The notes under the pieces: model-generated
Database searches by the model: none
Told to the model about the DNA's origin: nothing
Seen by the model: the letters and a program-made list of their open reading frames with translations, nothing else
Shown: positions 58,601-64,000 of the stretch, in pieces
How the letters are laid out: the number at the start of each line of letters is the position of its first letter
How positions within the stretch are numbered: the stretch's first letter is position 1
Program-made: the position numbers and the translations under genes
NCBI GenBank assembly: GCA_963575745.1
Contig: CAUYUJ010009591.1
Coordinates: forward strand, 1 to 64,000
Direction of reading: 5' to 3'
DNA: 64,000 nucleotides
From: Prorocentrum cordatum
Lineage: Eukaryota > Sar > Dinophyceae > Prorocentrales > Prorocentraceae

Positions 58601-59635
58601 GGGCGTGCGTGGGGGCGTGCGTGGGCGCATGCGTGGGCGCGTGCGTGGGCGCGTGCGTGGGCGCGACCGCGCGGCCGTGCGTGGGGGCGTGCGTGGGCGC
58701 GTGCGTGGGCGCGTGCGTGGGCGCGTGCGTGGGCGCGCATGGGCGTGCGTGGGCGTGCGCGGGCGTGCGTGGGCGTGCGTGGGCGTGCGTGGGCGCGCGT
58801 GGGCGTGCGTAGGCGCGCGTGGGCGTGAGTGGGCGTGCGTGGGCGTGCGTGGGCGTGCGTGGTGCGTGCGTGGTGCGTGCGTGCGTGCGTTGTGCGTGCG
58901 CGTGCGCGCGTGTGCGCGTGCGCGTGTGCACGCGTTGCGCGTGTGCGCGTGTTCGCGTGTGCGCGTGTGCGCGTGTGCGCGTGCGCGCGTGCTCGAGTGT
59001 GCGCGCGTGCGCGCGTGCGCGCGCGCGCGGCGCGCGCGCGTGCGCGAATGTGCGCGCGTGCGCGTGCGCGCTGCGCGCACGGTGCGCGTGCGTGCGGTGC
59101 GCTTGTGCGTGTGCGTGTGCGTGTGCGTGTGCGTGTGCGTGTGTGTGTGCGTGTGCGCGTGCGTTTGCGTGTGCGTGTGCGTGTGCGTGTGCGTGTGCGT
59201 TTGCGTGTGCGTGCGTGTGCGTGTGCGTGTGCGTGTGCGTGTGCGTGTGCGTGTGCGTGTGCGCGTGCGCGTGCGCGTGCGTGTGCGTGTGCGTGTGCGT
59301 GTGCGTGTGCGTGTGCGTGTGCATGTGTGTGCGTTTGCGTGTGCGTGTGCGCGTGCGTGCGCGTGTGCGTGTGCATGTGCATGTGTGTGAAAGTGTGCGC
59401 GCTTGTGTTTGTGATTGTGTTTGTGTTTGTGCTTGTGCTTGTGGTTGACTTTGTGCTTGTGATTGTGTTTGTGCTTGTGCTTGCGTTTCTGCTCGTGCTC
59501 TTGCTCGTGCTCGTGTTCGTGCTCGTGTTTGTGTTTGTGCATGTGCTTGTTCTGGTGTTTGTGCTTGTGCTTGTCATTGTGCTTGTGCGTGTGTGTGCGT
59601 GTGTGTGTGTGTGTTGGTGCTTTGGTGTGGTCGGC
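55645..59635. repeat. 4 kb alternating GT/GC array with ordered variant domains
   Basis: Domains in order: GTGTTT (55680-55860), GTGTGC (55860-56080), TGTGTTG (56080-57420), GCGCGTGC (57420-58140), GGTGCGCGTGCG 12-mers (58140-58300), GTGCGTGGGCGC 12-mers (58480-58860), GTGTGCGTGTGC (59100-59390) and TTGTGTTTGTGC (59400-59590). Frames of up to 1198 codons (His-Thr on one strand, Cys-Val on the other) are artefacts. Confidence 0.98.
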
Positions 59636-59788
59636 CAGCGGGGTGTCGATGCCGCCCCGCTGCCGTGGGAGGGCTCTTGGGCGGCCGGCCACCTGCTGAG
59701 CCTCAAAGCGCGGGGAGCGGCTCGACGCGGCGGAACCCGCCACTCAGCCGACCATCTGGGCACAACCGCCTCGGGCTCCCTCCGCTGC

Positions 59789-60240
59789 TCATTGAAGTGG
59801 TTTCCCCGTCTTGGGGTCCTGGCCGTTCCTGATGCGGTCGGGCCTGCGTTGCCACTCTCGGTCTCGCGCGTCGCGCGGGTACAGCCTCCTGCGCGGGCCC
59901 GTGAGGTTCCTAGCCACCGCCTCGTAGTAGGACCTACGCACGACGCACACCACAAAGTCGCCCACCTCCTCGACTGCGCGGCCGAGGCGGGAGCGACGAG
60001 GACCTAGGCGTCGACGGCTGCTGGGTCCTTTGGCTGGCCGCGGCAGACGCAGCCTTCGGCCTAGGGCTCGAAGCCGACGAAGGTGGGACCTCAACGCCGT
60101 GTTCCAGGCTGCCCTCTCCGCGTCCCTGACGAGCGCCCAAGACGGGCAAGCTCGCATCGGCTTCCACTCGAGGCTGAGCGGCAGTGCCGAGCCCAGTCTC
60201 AGCCAGGTTGGCTTAGCAGGGACCATCCACGTCCAAAGAT
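59789..60240 (-). other. Coding-like minus-strand patch, unidentified
   Basis: The minus frame ending at 59789 finishes with EEVGDFVVCVVRRSYYEAVA, RNLTGPRRRLYPRDARDREW and QRRPDRIRNGQDPKTGKPL, which is mixed and protein-like. Upstream on that strand the most natural reading lies in another frame (MEADASLPVLGARQGRGEGS, then Ser/Pro/Arg-rich), so a frameshift or intron would be needed. No family is recognised. Confidence 0.35.
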
Positions 60241-60980
60241 TTGGCCAGCCAGTCATCTGCGACACCTCCAGGATGCCGCTCGGGAAAGCTGACCGAGCGC
60301 GCGGGACTGGGTCCAGGAAGGAGCCGATCCCCAGGAGGCGCCCTGCTTGCTGGTGGTGGCCGTTCGCCGGGTGGTGCACCATCCCCAAGAAGAAGCCGTC
60401 CTTCTGGTGGTAGCGATGCCCGATCCACTGGTGGAGGCAGACCTCAGGGTGGCACGTGACCCTCGGGCACGAGCCAATCCCTGATAGTGCCCCGCATTCA
60501 GGTGGAAGCCGAACTTCCAGTCGGAGTCGATCCACAGGAAGAGGCCCACCTTCTGGTGGAGGCTGTACTTCAGGGACCCGCCCAGCGCACGAGACGCCCA
60601 CGGGCGGGCACCAGGCGCGAAACCTCGGCCGACACCAGGCGCGAAACCTCGGCCGACCCCACGCAACACCAAGCGCCCACGGGGCGCCCATGGGCGCCCA
60701 GCCAAGCAGGCACCAGGCGGCACCTCGGCTGGCCCATCGGATCCCTTGAGGAAGGGAAGAAAAAACCCTAGGTGCAAGCACGGTCTGGGGAAGGAAACTC
60801 CTCCTTCTCCTGCGGTTCCTCCTCGCCCGCCCCCTCGTCGTCAGAGGAGCCCTCCTGCTCGATCATCCCTCCCTCTCCTCCGTTCTGCTCCTCCCTCGCC
60901 CCCTCCTCCCTTCCTGGCGGCGATGGCGACGCAGCCGAAGGCAACGACACGCGGACAACGACGGCGACGGGCGCCACAAC
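60241..60980. repeat. Degenerate short repeats, including a 24 bp duplication
   Basis: CACCAGGCGCGAAACCTCGG, CCGA occurs twice at about 60610-60658. GGTGGAGGC and CTGGTGGTAGC phrases recur at 60340-60570. Confidence 0.6.
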
Positions 60981-61013
60981 GACGAGACGACGACGACGAC
61001 GAAGACGACGACT

Positions 61014-61056
<43 letters not shown>

Positions 61057-61060
61057 CGAC
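60981..61060. repeat. (CGA)n microsatellite
   Basis: ACGACGACGACG with GAAGAC and TTCGAC interruptions. Confidence 0.95.
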
Positions 61061-61284
61061 ATGAGCGGCGGCGACAACGGCGGCGGAACTGGCCGCACTG
61101 GTGGCGGCGGCGCCTGAAGGCGGCGGCCCCGTCCGGCCACGCGAGAGCGGGCTCCGCGGGCTGGGCCTCGGCGGGGCGGGGCAGAGGGCCGGACCCGACG
61201 GGCAGAGGACAACCAGGACCCGCCCGCGGGCTCAGAGGGCAAACGCCTCAGGCCCATGGTTGGGGAGACGGAAAGGGAAGCAGG

Positions 61285-61291
61285 GGAACGA

Positions 61292-61346
<55 letters not shown>

Positions 61347-61425
61347 AGCGACATGCGGCGACGGCGACGGCGGCCACGACGACGACGACGACGAAGACGG
61401 CGGCGGCGGCGGTGGCGGCCGAGGT
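61285..61425. repeat. (CGA)n / (CGG)n microsatellite
   Basis: Clean CGA run to 61338, then GGCGGCGGC mixed with CGA. Confidence 0.95.
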
Positions 61426-62690
61426 GGCGCACATCGTATACGGCGGCCGGGCAGCAGCGGCACGCACGCTCATGTACACTGCGCGATGTGCGCCGCTGGC
61501 GTCGGCCCGTCCAGCGCCCGACATCACGGCCCTCACGGGGCCTCCACCCACTTGTGCATCCGCAGGACCGTCGGCTGGTGCACGCTGCTCATGTGGCGGG
61601 GCTCGAGCACCTGCGAGCGGCCCTGCCCCGCCTGTGTGCAGCGCGCCGTGCTGACGAAGGGGCCGCCCCTCAGGCGCTGGGCCAGGCGGGGGGGCGGCGC
61701 GTGCGCCTTCGGGCACGGGGCTGCCTCCGCGCATCGGAGAGCGTGGGGCGGGCGGGATCCCCGTGGTGACGAGGGGACCCTCTGGGCGTGTCGGGTGATG
61801 GCAAGCATGCTGCTGCGCCAAGTCACTGACGCCCGACGCCCGCGCGGCGGGGTCACTCCCCGCCTGTGTGCGGTGCCCGCGGTCAGCGAAGCTTGGGGCC
61901 GGGGGACTCATAGCACGCGTCGGCGTGCCGCCACCACCTGACGTCACGCCACTGGACTGGTCGAAGGGGTCTGGTGCGGCATGATCGGCCGCGTCCGCGG
62001 TCTCGGCGCCGCCGAACGTGGGAGCCTGGTCGCGCCCGCGCGTAGCAGGGTCAGGGGTCGGGCCAGCGGCGTGGCCTGCGGTCGCCTGGCCCGCAGTGGT
62101 AGCGCGAGCCACGGGGCCCGCAGCACTGCCAGTGGCGGCTGCCTGCTGGGCACGCAGGGAGCCCGCTGGACGGCAGCACGCGCAGCGAGGCCCCTGTTTC
62201 CGACGAGCTGGGCTACGCTGATGGCTGGCGTTCGTCTGGGCCGTCGGCGAGGTAGCGGTCCCGTGGGGACGGGGAGCGGCTGTTTGCGGCGGCGTTCTGG
62301 GACGGGGACGGCGGCGTGACCTCACACGCGGCACGGTGGTGCGGGCTGGTGCTGCGCCTGGCCGGTGCTGCGGCTGCTGGCGACGGAGACCGAAGCCGGC
62401 GACCGCTCGGGGCCAAAGGGCCGCCGCGGCCGGCAGCAAGGGCAGCAGGGGCGGCGGGGGCGCCGCTGCCGCTGGCTGCTCCCATGTCCCCTGAACCCGT
62501 TGTTGGGGAGAGAGAAAGAGAGAGGACAAACAATTATTTTGCTTCGAGCGACCCCCACCGAAATCGAAAGCGTTTGTTCCCGACGGCGCGCGGTCGCCTA
62601 ATTGGTCGACAACTGCGGGTTCTGGATAAACAACTGTTCAACCGTGTTTCATTCAGTCACGTTATTTCATGTTATGCTCTAATATGTCCT
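61426..62690. other. GC-rich unassigned region
   Basis: Frames on both strands stay open (562 codons on the minus strand). The plus strand near 61548-61660 reads HLCIRRTVGWCTLLMW…STCERPCPACVQ, with Cys spacing that could be zinc-binding, but nothing around it supports a gene. AT content rises after 62530. Confidence 0.35.
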
Positions 62691-63960
62691 GCTCTGCTCT
62701 CGACGGGCCGGCGTGACGCCGTGGAACTGTGACGTAGGATGCGTCGTCTGTTATGATGCTCCTCTTCACAGATATGTTTGTCTTCTGGTTCAGTATGGTA
62801 TGACATGCTTATCTCTATCAACACATAACTTGATATGCCATGATATGAAATGACATGTGGCACTATGTGTTGGCATGATATGTTACGTCAAACTGTAATC
62901 AAATGTGTGTGTTGTTCCGTGGTGATGTTGGCATCTCGGCACGGTATGGTAGATTATGCTATGCTCTAATGATATATAACGCTATGATTTGCTGTCGTCG
63001 TATGGCATGTTCTGTGATGATGCCATGATATGATATGATATGACATAATACAGTATGGCATGGTGTGTTGTGACGTTCGGCTATGTAGTGTTATGTTATG
63101 GTGTGTCGCCGTCTGTTCTGTAAGGTTCTGCTTTGGCGTGATATGTGATGTTCTATGTGTCGACGGCTCGGCTCTGTAACTTGTAGTGTGATCAGCTCTG
63201 CTAGTATGTGTCGCTATGCCCTGCTGTCGGGTTGTGTTGTTATGCGATGCTGTGCTCTGTCATGATGTGCTCTGGTACGACCAGCTCTGTTCTGTAATGG
63301 TATGGTCTGTCGTATTAGGTTATGTCATGCTCTGCGCTGGTATGTTTGCGGATGTCATGTTATGCTCTAGTTTGCCACGACATCGCCTCTGTCAAGTTCT
63401 GTCACGCTTGAGGTATGGTCTGCCATGTTGTGATCTCATGTTGTGTTCTGTAATGGTCGTCGTCGCTATGCTCTGCTGTCGTATTAATATGTGTGATGCG
63501 ACGCTGTGTCATGGCATGAAATGTTATGTCAAGGTGTGTTATGGTATGATTGGATATGTTGTGCTGTGATGTGCTATGCCGTCTCATGTTATGTCGTGTT
63601 CTGATATGGTATGCTATGTGATGTTATAGTATGATATATCTTGCCCTGATAGTATTATGATATGGTATGCCATGTCTGTCATGCTCGTAGTATGTAATGT
63701 CATGGTTTGTTGCGTCAGTTTGTGTTATGTAGTGTTCGTCGTCGCTAAGCTGTGCTGTGTAAGATATGTGGTGTGACGAGATGCCATGACATGATATGCT
63801 CAGCCAAAGTGTGTCCTGGTTTGATCGGTTATGTTATGCAGTGTTGTGGTATGTCGTCTTCTGTTATGTTATGTTATGATATGGTATGTTCCGTCATGTT
63901 ATGTCATGCTCTGCTCCGTTCTGTCATGCTCTGTTCTGCCATGTTGTGTTCTGTAGTGCT
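62691..63960. repeat. Degenerate 5 bp-phase satellite (YNTGY)n
   Basis: For more than 1.2 kb the sequence can be parsed into pentamers such as TATGT, TATGC, TCTGC, CATGT and TCTGT. T and G are nearly invariant at positions 3 and 4. The phase slips occasionally, and GTCGTCGCTATGCTCTGC phrases recur (63459, 63739). Confidence 0.85.
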
Positions 63961-64000
63961 CGTCGAGGGGGCGAGGCGGGATACCCGGGACTCTCGGGGA

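Noticed and set aside
56147-59743. 1198-codon minus ORF and overlapping 790-800 codon ORFs
   Set aside because: They are translations of GT/GC dinucleotide repeats, which lack stops in several frames at once.
60841-62529. 562-codon minus ORF
   Set aside because: Pro/Ala/Arg composition expected of GC-rich DNA, includes CGA repeat translations, and has no domain. The plus strand is equally open.

Overview
The window is nuclear DNA of a dinoflagellate. The strongest evidence is a near-complete copy of the dinoflagellate spliced leader (DinoSL) embedded in the genome on the minus strand at 12575-12596. It has one internal mismatch, and a degenerate second leader copy abuts it. A GC-rich background, very few recognisable exons and massive simple-sequence expansion fit the same assignment. 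The species cannot be read from the sequence.

Only two stretches can be given a family. The first is a minus-strand clathrin heavy chain fragment (16341-16879): a single exon-like block with one frameshift and a tandem repeat at its likely splice donor. The second is a decayed retroelement on the minus strand (about 9730-12596): spliced-leader relicts, a gag-like ORF with a possible zinc-finger-like N-terminus, a coiled-coil and Pro/Ala linker, then an endonuclease/exonuclease/phosphatase (EEP) domain remnant and further decayed coding sequence. Several other patches look coding in one frame but match nothing I recognise. They are listed with low confidence.

The rest is repeats, laid out roughly as follows. 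0-9 kb: TCA, CTC and GAG microsatellites with unassigned GC-rich DNA. 9-17 kb: retroelement, then clathrin fragment. 19.5-20.7 kb, 46.5-48 kb and a truncated copy at 8.8 kb: a composite fold-back element with C-runs, a repeated tRNA T-loop-like motif and a CCCCACTGT minisatellite. 23.5-27.6 kb: a 1.5-1.6 kb unit present three times in tandem, carrying CGA arrays. 27.7-33.7 kb: several 60-340 bp satellites. 34.5-35.6 kb: a TCA array. 35.7-36.2 kb and again at 50.8 and 53.8 kb: two MITE-like families. 37.5-40 kb: a giant inverted structure with a CTC left arm and GAG right arm. 41-46 kb: 26 bp, 6 bp, 72 bp and GTA arrays, flanked by an inverted short repeat. 48.4-49.5 kb: a regular 160 bp satellite. 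55.6-59.6 kb: a 4 kb GT/GC alternating array with ordered variant domains. 62.7-64 kb: a degenerate 5 bp-phase satellite.

Most long open frames here (up to 1198 codons) are translations of simple repeats and are not genes. No rRNA, convincing tRNA, CRISPR array, plasmid or phage feature was seen.
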